DNA of 41,808 nucleotides from Nonomuraea indica (lineage in GTDB: Bacteria; Actinomycetota; Actinomycetes; Streptosporangiales; Streptosporangiaceae): contig NZ_KZ559469.1 in NCBI RefSeq assembly GCF_002850745.1, positions 219,871-261,678 of the forward strand. Reading direction: 5' to 3'. Under the pieces are notes generated by a model. The model was given only the letters and a program-made list of their open reading frames with translations, was not told the DNA's origin and searched no databases. Position 1 is the stretch's first letter. Each line of letters opens with the position of its first letter. Positions 15,633 to 21,777 of the stretch are shown one piece after another. Position numbers and translations under genes: made by a program.

Positions 15633-16175
15633 TCAGCGCTCAGGACGGCAGCGGCGCATGTAGTACGCCCAGGTCAGGGCGAGCACCATCGGGCCCCACA
15701 GGTTCAGCGGACTGACGCACACGGTGGCCAGGATCTCCCACCAGACGTTCTCGTAGGCGACCGGGTCGACGGCGCCGGCCCATTGGAGCACCGTCTGCAC
15801 CGGCAACACCGACAGGATCGCGCCCCCGGCCACCGCGGGGACGATCGCGGCCATCGGCGGGACGCGTCGGCCTCCGAGGAAAGGGATCCGGCCCGGGACG
15901 ATCTCCCCCCACCGGCGCACCAGACCGATGCTCAGCAAGGCCGCCACCTCGGACAGCACACTCAGCCCGAGGATGTACGGGACTCTGATCCACAGCTCCG
16001 GCATGTCCGTGGCGTGGATCTGACCCATCGGGAAGTTCGCGGCGAACGGAAGCCGCCAAAGGCAGGAGGGCAGCACCAGCAGCGGAACCGCGTAGGCGGC
16101 ACGCAGCGCCCAGCGTGGGACGGGCCGTTCGGTGTCACTGGTGGCGGGGGCCTGGTGCAGGAGCTTGCTGATCAC
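15633..16175 (-). CDS. Hypothetical four-TM membrane protein
   Basis: 180 residues from the GTG at 16175; GGAGG ends only one base before it, and no better in-frame start exists. Four hydrophobic segments are visible: LRAAYAVPLLVLPSCLW, RVPYILGLSVLSEVAALLSI, AIVPAVAGGAILSVLP and LNLWGPMVLALTWAYYM. The loop between TM2 and TM3 contains RRWGEIVPGRIPFLGGRRVPP, and the C-terminus is basic (RRCRPER). I do not recognise a family with a known function; similar small membrane proteins occur in many actinomycetes. It is divergent from the MarR gene and could share its control region. A longer reading frame upstream is an antisense shadow of MarR. Confidence 0.8.
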   Translation of the reverse strand: MISKLLHQAPATSDTERPVPRWALRAAYAVPLLVLPSCLWRLPFAANFPMGQIHATDMPELWIRVPYILGLSVLSEVAALLSIGLVRRWGEIVPGRIPFLGGRRVPPMAAIVPAVAGGAILSVLPVQTVLQWAGAVDPVAYENVWWEILATVCVSPLNLWGPMVLALTWAYYMRRCRPER

Positions 16176-16230
16176 ACCTCCACCTTCTCGGGACCCCGCC
16201 CCCGGAACATCACCTGAGTGAGTGAACGCT

Positions 16231-16248
16231 CTCCCCCACCCGGGGGAG
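16231..16248. repeat. Strong hairpin CTCCCCC-ACCC-GGGGGAG in a divergent gap
   Basis: A perfect 7-bp stem with a 4-nt loop, lying between the divergent membrane-protein and MarR genes. It cannot terminate either gene from this position; it is either a protein-binding site or an attenuator in a longer upstream transcript. Confidence 0.5.
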
Positions 16249-16298
16249 ACCCCGAGCAATCGTCCGCTCGCAGATAATCCGCAGCGGGACTGCTTGGG

Positions 16299-16304
16299 TA
16301 GTCT
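16299..16304 (+). promoter_or_regulatory. -10 element TAGTCT of a leaderless promoter for MarR
   Basis: TAGTCT, seven bases, then ATG at 16312. No Shine-Dalgarno sequence precedes that ATG. Confidence 0.5.
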
Positions 16305-16311
16305 GGACGGC

Positions 16312-16794
16312 ATGACAGCGATGGCTCCCACGCGCACCGAGACGGATCTGTCCTTCCTGCTCGACCACACCAGCCACGTGCTGCGCACCCAGATGACGGC
16401 CGCGCTCGCCGAGATCGGCCTGACCCCGCGCATGCACTGCGTGCTGGTCCACGCCCTGGAGGAGGAACGCACGCAGATCCAGCTCGCCGAGCTGGGCGAC
16501 ATGGACAAGACCACGATGGTCGTGACCGTCGACGCACTGGAGAAGGCCGGGTACGCCGAGCGCCGCCCGTCGAGCACGGACCGGCGCGCGCGGATCATCG
16601 CGGTCACCGAGGCCGGCGCGGCCGTCGCCCAGCGCAGCCAGGAGATCGTGGACGGGGTGCACCGGGCGAGCCTCGGCGCGCTGCCCGACGACGAGCGCGA
16701 GGTGCTGGTCCGCGCCCTGAACCGCCTGGCGACCGGACACCTCGCCACCCCTGCCGAGACGACCCAGCAGGCACGCCGGGCACGGGGAAAATAG
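16312..16794 (+). CDS. MarR-family transcriptional regulator
   Basis: 160 residues from the ATG at 16312 (a second ATG at 16321 is possible; an upstream frame to 16222 adds a poor Pro-rich tail). The winged HTH is typical of MarR: LTPRMHCVLVHALEEERTQIQLAELGDMDKTTMVVTVDALEKAGYAERRPSSTDRRARIIAVTEAG, with recognition helix DKTTMVVTVDALEKAG and wing PSSTDRRARI. Flanking helices form the dimerisation domain. The gene is 71 nt upstream of a 14-TM efflux pump on the same strand, so it very probably represses that pump and itself in the absence of a drug-like ligand. The 71-nt gap contains GTCTC-N12-GAGAC around a GTCGAC palindrome, a candidate binding site. Confidence 0.93.
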   Translation: MTAMAPTRTETDLSFLLDHTSHVLRTQMTAALAEIGLTPRMHCVLVHALEEERTQIQLAELGDMDKTTMVVTVDALEKAGYAERRPSSTDRRARIIAVTEAGAAVAQRSQEIVDGVHRASLGALPDDEREVLVRALNRLATGHLATPAETTQQARRARGK

Positions 16795-16865
16795 ATCCGA
16801 AGAGGATCGTCTATTACAAAACCATCTGCTACGGTCTCTCTTGTCGACTTGAGACGGGAGAGACG

Positions 16866-18317
16866 ATGTCGAACGTGCGAAGCTCACGCTGGACCGCGCT
16901 GGGCGTGCTGTCCGCGACGGGGCTGATGACGATCCTGGACGGCAGCATCGTGACGGTGGCGATGCCCGCCATCCAGAAGGACCTGGGCTTCTCGCCCGCC
17001 GAACTGAGCTGGATCGTCAACGCCTACCTGATCCCCTTCGGTGGCCTGCTCCTCCTTGCGGGAAGGCTGGGCGACCTGATCGGGCGCCGGACGATGTTCC
17101 TGGCCGGAAATGTGATCTTCACGCTCGCCTCCCTGCTGGCGGGTGCGGCGACCGGTCCCGGCCTGCTGGTCGCCGCCCGGTTCCTGCAGGGCGTCGGGAG
17201 CGCGCTCGCCTCGGCCGTGGTGCTGGGCATCCTGGTGACGCTGTTCACCGAACCCGCCGAGCGGGGCAGAGCAATCGCGATCTTCAGCTTCACCGGCGCG
17301 GCGGGCGCGTCGATCGGCCAGGTCCTGGGCGGAGTGCTCACCGACGCCCTGAGCTGGCCGTGGATCTTCTTCATCAACGCGCCGATCGGGATCGTCACCG
17401 TCGCGCTGGCACTGCGGGTGCTGCCCGCCGACCGCGGGATCGGCCTGGCGGCCGGTGCGGACGTCATCGGCGCCGTGCTGGTGACCGCCGGACTCATGCT
17501 GGGCATCTACACCGTGGTCAAGGTGGAGGAGCACGGCTGGCTGGCCGTCCACACCCTGGGGCTCGGCGCGGTGTCGATGGCCCTGCTCGCCGCGTTCGTC
17601 CTGCGGCAGGCGGCGGCGAAGGCGCCGCTCATGCCGCTGCGGATCCTGCGCTCCCGCAACGTGGTCGGCGCCAACCTCGCGCAGATGCTGACGCTGTCGG
17701 GCATGTTCGCCTTCCAGATCCTCGTCGCCCTCCACATGCAGCGGGTCATCGGCTACGGCGCCCTGGAGACCGGTCTGGCGATGCTCCCGGCCGCGGTGGG
17801 CATCGGCTCGATCTCCCTGTTCGTCTCCGCGCGGCTCAGCGCCCGCTTCGGCGCCCGCGCCGTCCTGCTGGCCGGCCTGCCGATGCTCTTCGGGGCGATG
17901 GTCCTGCTCACACAGATCCCGGTGAACGCCGACTACGTCATCCACCTGCTCCCGGCGATGGTGCTGATCTCGGGCGGCGGGCTGGTGCTCCCGGCGCTGG
18001 CCACGCTCGGCATGTCCGGTGCGCGGGAGAGCGACGCGGGGCTGGCCTCCGGGCTGTTCAACACCACCCAGCAGGTCGGCATGGCCATCGGCGTGGCGGT
18101 GCTGTCCACGATGGCCGCCTCACGCACCGGGGAGCTCCTGGCCGCCGGAGCGGGTCAGGCGGCCGCGCTCACCGGCGGGTACCGGCTGGCGTTCGCCATC
18201 TCCGCCGGGCTGCTGCTCGCGGCGTTCGCCGTGGCGCTCGTCGTCCTTCGCCGGCCCGTCCCGGCCGCCGACCGTCCCGCCCAGGAGGAGGCGCTGGAGG
18301 CCTCCCCCGCCGCCTGA
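16866..18317 (+). CDS. MFS drug efflux transporter, DHA2 (EmrB/QacA-type, 14 TM)
   Basis: 483 residues with about fourteen hydrophobic segments. Motif D1 at the N-terminus reads LMTILDGSIVTVAMPAIQKDL, motif A between TM2 and TM3 is GRLGDLIGRRTMFLAG, and motif C in TM5 is GAAGASIGQVLGGVLTDALSWPWIFFINAPIG. Together these place it in the proton-driven DHA2 multidrug/antibiotic export family. The GGGAGAG ribosome-binding site precedes ATG 16866. It is encoded directly behind MarR and is presumably under its control. The C-terminal tail after TM14 is short and Pro/Ala/Glu-rich. The substrate is likely to be an antibiotic or other amphipathic compound and cannot be specified from sequence. A strong hairpin follows the stop codon. 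Confidence 0.95.
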   Translation: MSNVRSSRWTALGVLSATGLMTILDGSIVTVAMPAIQKDLGFSPAELSWIVNAYLIPFGGLLLLAGRLGDLIGRRTMFLAGNVIFTLASLLAGAATGPGLLVAARFLQGVGSALASAVVLGILVTLFTEPAERGRAIAIFSFTGAAGASIGQVLGGVLTDALSWPWIFFINAPIGIVTVALALRVLPADRGIGLAAGADVIGAVLVTAGLMLGIYTVVKVEEHGWLAVHTLGLGAVSMALLAAFVLRQAAAKAPLMPLRILRSRNVVGANLAQMLTLSGMFAFQILVALHMQRVIGYGALETGLAMLPAAVGIGSISLFVSARLSARFGARAVLLAGLPMLFGAMVLLTQIPVNADYVIHLLPAMVLISGGGLVLPALATLGMSGARESDAGLASGLFNTTQQVGMAIGVAVLSTMAASRTGELLAAGAGQAAALTGGYRLAFAISAGLLLAAFAVALVVLRRPVPAADRPAQEEALEASPAA

Positions 18318-18332
18318 CACCCCACCCGCTCA

Positions 18333-18360
18333 CGCCCGGCGCGCCACGGCACGCCGGGCG
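18333..18360. terminator. Hairpin terminator after the DHA2 pump
   Basis: CGCCCGGCG (18333-18341), 10-nt loop, CGCCGGGCG (18352-18360). A perfect 9-bp GC stem 15 bp after the stop codon, followed by cttcccc; there is no long U-tract, as is usual in high-GC actinobacteria. Confidence 0.65.
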
Positions 18361-18390
18361 CTTCCCCATGCGGGACGGCCCGGCACACGA

Positions 18391-18476
18391 AGCGGCCCCG
18401 CCCAGCGAGGCGGCCCGCACGCGGAGCGGCCCGCACGCGGAGCAGGCCCGCGCACCGGAGCAGCCCCGCACATCGG
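18391..18476. repeat. Five degenerate 16-18-bp tandem repeats
   Basis: Consecutive units begin at 18391, 18408, 18425, 18441 and 18459 and vary around AGCGGCCCGCACGCGG. They fill much of the 194-bp gap between the convergent pump and TetR genes. There is no spacer structure, so this is a minisatellite-like array and not a CRISPR. Confidence 0.6.
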
Positions 18477-18511
18477 TGCGAACCCGTACGCGGGGCCGGT
18501 CAGGGGGTCGC

Positions 18512-19057
18512 TCACAGGCAGCGGGTGAGCCGGGTGAGCGCCTCGGTGATCTGGGCGGGGGTGAGGCCGAGGTCGGAGCGCTGGTAGCCGTACACCTCGG
18601 GGGCGAGCGGGGCGAGCAGGGCGTCGACGAGCGCGTCCGGCGCGGGGGTGCGGGCGGCGACGAGCAGCGAGCGGACGTGCGCCCGCCAGAACCCGTACGC
18701 GCCGGTCTCGAACCGCGACCGGCCGACCTCGCTGCCGAGCACGAGGTGGGCGTGGTCCTCCAGGAGCCGCACCATGGCGGCGTAGAAGGCCGCGAGACGT
18801 TCGGCCGGCGGCGCGCCGGGCCCGAGCGGCGGCTCGCCGCGCAGGAGTTCCTCCTGCAGGGCCCGCTCATGCTCGTCCAGCAGGGCCACGGCAATCGACG
18901 CCCGGTCGGGGTAGCGGCGGTAGAGCGTGCCCCGGCCCACCCCGGCGGCCTTGGCGATCTCCTCCATCGTCACTTCGTGCGGCGGCCTGGCGGCGAACAG
19001 GGCGGCGGCGGCCTCCAGGATCCTGGCGCGGTTGCGCGCGGCGTCTGCTCTCTCCAT
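18512..19057 (-). CDS. TetR-family regulator of the azoreductase/SMR operon
   Basis: 181 residues from ATG 19057. The N-terminal HTH reads ARNRARILEAAAALFAARPPHEVTMEEIAKAAGVGRGTLYRRYPDRASIAVALLDEH, a textbook TetR DNA-binding domain. The C-terminal half is helical with a ligand-pocket region similar to TetR_C_33-type proteins. The start is fixed by a minus-strand TAGACT hexamer (complement of 19065-19070) followed by seven bases and ATG, a leaderless arrangement; the longer frame to 19135 would run through the operators. It is divergent from azoR/SMR, and two near-identical operators lie in the 76-bp gap, so it should repress both directions until a dye, quinone or cationic ligand binds. Confidence 0.94.
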   Translation of the reverse strand: MERADAARNRARILEAAAALFAARPPHEVTMEEIAKAAGVGRGTLYRRYPDRASIAVALLDEHERALQEELLRGEPPLGPGAPPAERLAAFYAAMVRLLEDHAHLVLGSEVGRSRFETGAYGFWRAHVRSLLVAARTPAPDALVDALLAPLAPEVYGYQRSDLGLTPAQITEALTRLTRCL

Positions 19058-19064
19058 GCCGCAC

Positions 19065-19121
19065 AGTCTATGTGGACACATCGTCCGGTTATGCTTAAAT
19101 GGACACAGTGTCCGCTTATAG
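19065..19121. promoter_or_regulatory. Divergent promoter with twin TetR operators
   Basis: O1 GGACACATCGTCC (19074-19086) and O2 GGACACAGTGTCC (19101-19113) differ at two bases, and their centres are 27 bp apart. O2 is a perfect inverted repeat around one central base. O1 sits immediately upstream of the leaderless TetR -10 (TAGACT on the minus strand, complement of 19065-19070). O2 sits just upstream of the plus-strand -10 TATAGA (19116-19121), which is followed by GGAG and ATG 19134. Confidence 0.8.
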
Positions 19122-19133
19122 ATCGGAGCGATC

Positions 19134-19760
19134 ATGTTGCTGCACCTGGACGCCAGCGCGCGCCGCGCCTCGTTCTCCCGCGAGCTGTCGCGGCGCTACG
19201 CCGAGAGGTGGCGGTCCGCCCACCCGGACGCGGGGTACGTCTACCGGGATCTGGCCGCCGCTCCCGTGCCGCACATCGGCGAGGCGTGGACCGAGCTGTG
19301 CGACTACGTCCTGGAGCACGAGATCACCGACATCACGCGCTACAAGGAGGCGGTGCGCACCCCCGCCCAGCAGGACGCGTGGGCCGTCGTCGAACCACTG
19401 CTCGACGAGGTGGTCGCGGCCGAGGTGATCCTCATCGGCACGCCGATGTACAACTTCTCCATCCCCTCGTCGCTCAAGGCGTGGATCGACCAGATCACCT
19501 TCCCGAAGATGTCCCTCGCGGGCCGCTCGTTCGTGGTGACCGGCGCCCGCGGCGGCGCGTACGGCCCCGGCACCCCGCGCGAGCCGGTGGACCACGAGGA
19601 GCGCTACCTGCGCGACTTCTTCAAGGGTCACTTCGCGGTCGAGGACGTGACGTTCGTGCACGCCGAACTGGTCAACGCCCGCCTCGATCCGGCGCTGGCG
19701 CACCTGCGCGGCGCGCACGAGGAGTCGCTGGCCGCCGCACTGGAGGCGGTGTCGCGATGA
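19134..19760 (+). CDS. azoR: FMN-dependent NADH-azoreductase/quinone reductase (AzoR family)
   Basis: 208 residues of the flavodoxin-like AzoR/AcpD family. The N-terminal phosphate-binding segment LHLDASARRASFSRELS contacts FMN, the second FMN motif is GTPMYNFSIPSSLKAWIDQITFP, and the third is TGARGGAYGPGTP. It should reduce azo dyes and quinones by two-electron transfer from NAD(P)H, protecting against electrophilic or redox-cycling compounds. GGAG lies six bases before the ATG. It is the first gene of an operon with a small multidrug exporter (ATGA overlap) and a mycothiol-type isomerase-like protein, and is controlled by the divergent TetR. The combination suggests reduction and export of a cationic aromatic compound, which is inference. 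Confidence 0.93.
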   Translation: MLLHLDASARRASFSRELSRRYAERWRSAHPDAGYVYRDLAAAPVPHIGEAWTELCDYVLEHEITDITRYKEAVRTPAQQDAWAVVEPLLDEVVAAEVILIGTPMYNFSIPSSLKAWIDQITFPKMSLAGRSFVVTGARGGAYGPGTPREPVDHEERYLRDFFKGHFAVEDVTFVHAELVNARLDPALAHLRGAHEESLAAALEAVSR

Positions 19761-20071
19761 ACTGGCTGGTCCTCGTGCTGGCGGGGCTGGTCGAGGTGGC
19801 CTGGGCACAGAGCATCAAGCCGACGCAGAACTTCACCCGGCCGCTGCCCACCCTGCTCTGCCTCGTCCTGATGGCCGCGGCCGTGTGGCTGCTGTCCCAG
19901 GCGATGAACACGCTTCCGGTCGGCACGGCGTACGCCGTCTTCACCGGGATCGGCGCCGTGGGGGCGATCGCGCTCGGGATCGTGCTGCACGACGACCCCG
20001 TCTCCGTCGGCCGGATGGCCGCGCTGGCCCTGATCGTCGGAGGGATAGTGTTGGCCCGAGTCACGACCTGA
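19757..20071 (+). CDS. Small multidrug resistance (SMR) transporter, SugE/Gdx-like
   Basis: 104 residues, four TM helices. The ATG overlaps the azoreductase TGA (ATGA). Core SMR residues are present: E13 and W16 in TM1 (LAGLVEVAWA), Y59 in PVGTAYAVFTGIGAVGA. The overall sequence, including FTRPLPTLLCLVLMAAAVWLLSQAMNTLPVGTAYA, is closest to SugE/Gdx guanidinium exporters and not to EmrE/QacC. Two residues that bind guanidinium in Gdx are changed, however: position 42 is Ala where Ser is conserved, and position 62 is Phe where Trp is usual. No guanidine riboswitch precedes the operon. It is therefore more likely to export a bulkier cation linked to the azoreductase substrate than guanidinium itself. 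It could work as a homodimer; no second SMR gene is adjacent. Confidence 0.9.
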   Translation: MNWLVLVLAGLVEVAWAQSIKPTQNFTRPLPTLLCLVLMAAAVWLLSQAMNTLPVGTAYAVFTGIGAVGAIALGIVLHDDPVSVGRMAALALIVGGIVLARVTT

Positions 20072-20092
20072 AAAAGGACGGAAAGGACGGTC

Positions 20093-20728
20093 ATGGCGGA
20101 CATCAGGCAGATTTACCTGACGGCGGCGGAGTCGGCCGTGACGCTGCTGCACGATCCCGCGGTGGCCGCGGCCTGGGACAAGCCGAGCGCGCTGACCGAG
20201 TTCAGCGTCGCGGGCCTGGCCGGGCATCTGGCGCACCAGCTCGTCCGGGTGGCCGACGCGCTCGAGTCGGACGCGACGCGGGAGCCGGTGAGCCTGCTCG
20301 ACCACTACACCATGTCGCCGTGGGTGCAGGCGGGCCTCGACCACGAGAGCAACGTCGGCATCCGGCGCGCCGGTGAGGCGTCGGCGGCCGGCGGCGCCGC
20401 CGCGCTGGCGGCCGGGACGGCCGAGCTGCTGGAACGCCAGCGTGTCGCGCTGCCCGCCGAGCCCGCCGGCAGGGTCGTCCATCTCGCCTCGTCGGGCTGG
20501 TCGCTGCGGCTGGACGACTTCCTGCTCACGCGCGTGATGGAGCTGGTCGTGCACTCCGACGACCTGGCCGCGAGCGTGGGCGTGGACACCCCGGAGCTGC
20601 CCTCCGCGGTCATCGACCCGGTGGTCGAGCTGCTGGCGCGCCTGGCCGTGCACCGCCACGGCGCGACGGCGGTGATCCGCGCGCTGAGCAGGACGGAGCG
20701 GGCGCCGGCCACGATCAGCGCCTTCTGA
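20093..20728 (+). CDS. Maleylpyruvate isomerase N-terminal (DinB-like) domain protein
   Basis: 211 residues. The helical-bundle metal-binding domain of mycothiol-dependent maleylpyruvate isomerases is recognisable: EFSVAGLAGHLAHQLVRVADAL carries the first histidines, and RVMELVVHSDDLAASVG carries the third ligand. The family typically uses mycothiol, the actinobacterial thiol, to isomerise or conjugate electrophiles. An AAAGGACGG ribosome-binding site precedes ATG 20093, and the gene is only 21 nt behind the SMR gene, so it is the likely third member of the TetR-controlled operon. A role in thiol-dependent detoxification alongside azoreductase and exporter fits but is inferred. Confidence 0.85.
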   Translation: MADIRQIYLTAAESAVTLLHDPAVAAAWDKPSALTEFSVAGLAGHLAHQLVRVADALESDATREPVSLLDHYTMSPWVQAGLDHESNVGIRRAGEASAAGGAAALAAGTAELLERQRVALPAEPAGRVVHLASSGWSLRLDDFLLTRVMELVVHSDDLAASVGVDTPELPSAVIDPVVELLARLAVHRHGATAVIRALSRTERAPATISAF

Positions 20729-20757
20729 GGGCCGGGCCGGACAGGGCCGGGCCGGAT
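20728..20757. repeat. 15-bp direct duplication starting at a stop codon
   Basis: AGGGCCGGGCCGGAC (20728-20742) is followed directly by AGGGCCGGGCCGGAT (20743-20757). The first base is the A of the TGA that ends the preceding gene. It fills most of the gap between two convergent genes. Confidence 0.6.
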
Positions 20758-20779
20758 CGGCCACGCGCTTCCGACGAGG

Positions 20780-21550
20780 TCAGCGCCCGCCGTCCGGGGT
20801 GCGCGGCCTCTGGCGCATCGCTGTGTCGTCCCGGCCGTGCGGGGTGCGCTTGGCGGCGTGGTCCCGGCGCCATTCCTCGGCTGCCTGGATCATGGCCTGG
20901 CCGACTCGGTCGAAGAACTGCCCGATGTCCCGCAGCCGGGTGCCGGCGGGCGTGGTCGCGCCGAGGGTCCGGGCGCCCTGACGGGCGAAGTCGGCCAGCA
21001 TGGCGTTCTGCCGGGCGCTGGCCATCCATCCGCGGAACCAGGCGTCGGCGTCGATGACGTACCGGTCACGCCGCCGGCGGGGGTCCCGCTCGCGCCTGAT
21101 GAGCTCCTGGTGCTCGAGTTCGCCGACGGCCTTGGAGATGGAGGCGGGGCTGACCTGGAGCCGCTGGACGAGCTCGGCGGCGGTCAGGCTGCCGCCGTCG
21201 GTGAGGTACAGGCAGGCCAGCACCCGGGCCGTCATCCGCGGCAGGCCCGTGCCGACCAGCATCGTGGTGAACTGTTCGGCCAGCTCGTCCACCGCCTCGG
21301 GGTCACGCCCGTACGCGTCGGTGGCGGTCGACGCGGTCGGGGACGGCCCGCGGCGGCGAGCGCGCCCTTGGGTCGCCCGCTGTGCCAGGTCGGCGCGGTA
21401 GCCGCCGGGGCCGCCGTTGCGGGCCACCTCCCGGGTGACGGTGGAGATGGGCCTGCCCAGACCGCCGGCGATCTCGGTGTAGCTGAGTCCCGCGGCCAGC
21501 CCCTCGGCGATCTTCTGACGGTCCTCGTGGGTCAGTCTGCCTCCGGGCAT
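20780..21550 (-). CDS. Regulator fusing an IS30-type HTH to a MarR/GbsR-type winged HTH
   Basis: 256 residues; ATG 21550 has GGAAGG eight bases upstream. Residues 1-67 match the N-terminal HTH of IS30-family transposases (HTH_38): RLTHEDRQKIAEGLAAGLSYTEIAGGLGRPISTVTREVARNGG, including the YRADLAQRATQGRARR extension that follows the HTH in those transposases. No DDE catalytic domain is present. Residues about 85-235 form a MarR/GbsR-like module: ARVLACLYLTDGGSLTAAELVQRLQVSPASISKAVGELEHQELIRRERDPRRRRDRYVID, followed by long helices suited to dimerisation. The protein therefore has two different DNA-binding domains. It is divergent from a secreted serine hydrolase gene, and the gap contains a phased array of TTGC boxes that overlaps this gene's own promoter. 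It probably regulates itself and the hydrolase. The ligand is unknown. Confidence 0.88.
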   Translation of the reverse strand: MPGGRLTHEDRQKIAEGLAAGLSYTEIAGGLGRPISTVTREVARNGGPGGYRADLAQRATQGRARRRGPSPTASTATDAYGRDPEAVDELAEQFTTMLVGTGLPRMTARVLACLYLTDGGSLTAAELVQRLQVSPASISKAVGELEHQELIRRERDPRRRRDRYVIDADAWFRGWMASARQNAMLADFARQGARTLGATTPAGTRLRDIGQFFDRVGQAMIQAAEEWRRDHAAKRTPHGRDDTAMRQRPRTPDGGR

Positions 21551-21591
21551 CGGTCACACCTTCCGTATCACGTCCTGCGATGCGGCCAGTA

Positions 21592-21659
21592 TTGCGTTCG
21601 CGGACACCTCATTGCAAGTCACTAGGGCCGACTTGCGTTCACCCACACCACCATTGCAA
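21592..21659. promoter_or_regulatory. Phased array of four TTGC boxes (20-21 bp apart)
   Basis: TTGC occurs at 21592, 21612, 21633 and 21654, that is at spacings of 20, 21 and 21 bp. Boxes 1 and 3 share TTGCGTTC; boxes 2 and 4 share CATTGCAA, so two box types alternate. Boxes 2 and 3 also make the inverted repeat GCAAGTC (21614-21620) / GACTTGC (21630-21636). The divergent regulator's candidate promoter (minus strand TTGCAA, complement of 21612-21617, 18-bp spacer, AATACT, complement of 21588-21593) coincides with boxes 2 and 1. Confidence 0.65.
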
Positions 21660-21708
21660 AACGACCGCCGACTTTCCTGCTAAAACGGGAGTTCTGGCTG
21701 TTTTTTGA

Positions 21709-21740
21709 TTGACGAAACAGTGAAAGCAAGTTAGCTTTCA
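21709..21740 (+). promoter_or_regulatory. Promoter TTGACG-N17-TAGCTT with a palindrome over the -10
   Basis: TTGACG (21709-21714), 17-bp spacer, TAGCTT (21732-21737): the clearest sigma70-type promoter in the window. A perfect 7-6-7 inverted repeat TGAAAGCAAGTTAGCTTTCA (21721-21740) covers the -10, so a repressor bound here would block initiation. It shares GCAAGT with TTGC box 2. The hydrolase start is 41 bp downstream with GAGAGGA as ribosome-binding site. Confidence 0.8.
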
Positions 21741-21777
21741 GTTATTCGTGAACGCGTGAACTCCGAGAGGAACCGCA

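Noticed and set aside
18391..18476. Possible CRISPR array
   Set aside because: The units are contiguous and degenerate with no unique spacers, and no cas genes are nearby.
19100..19760. Guanidine riboswitch ahead of the SugE/Gdx-like gene
   Set aside because: The SMR start codon overlaps the azoreductase stop codon, and the operon leader is only about 10 nt, too short for a riboswitch.
20780..21550. IS30 insertion sequence
   Set aside because: Only the N-terminal HTH is present; there is no DDE domain, no terminal inverted repeats and no target duplication.
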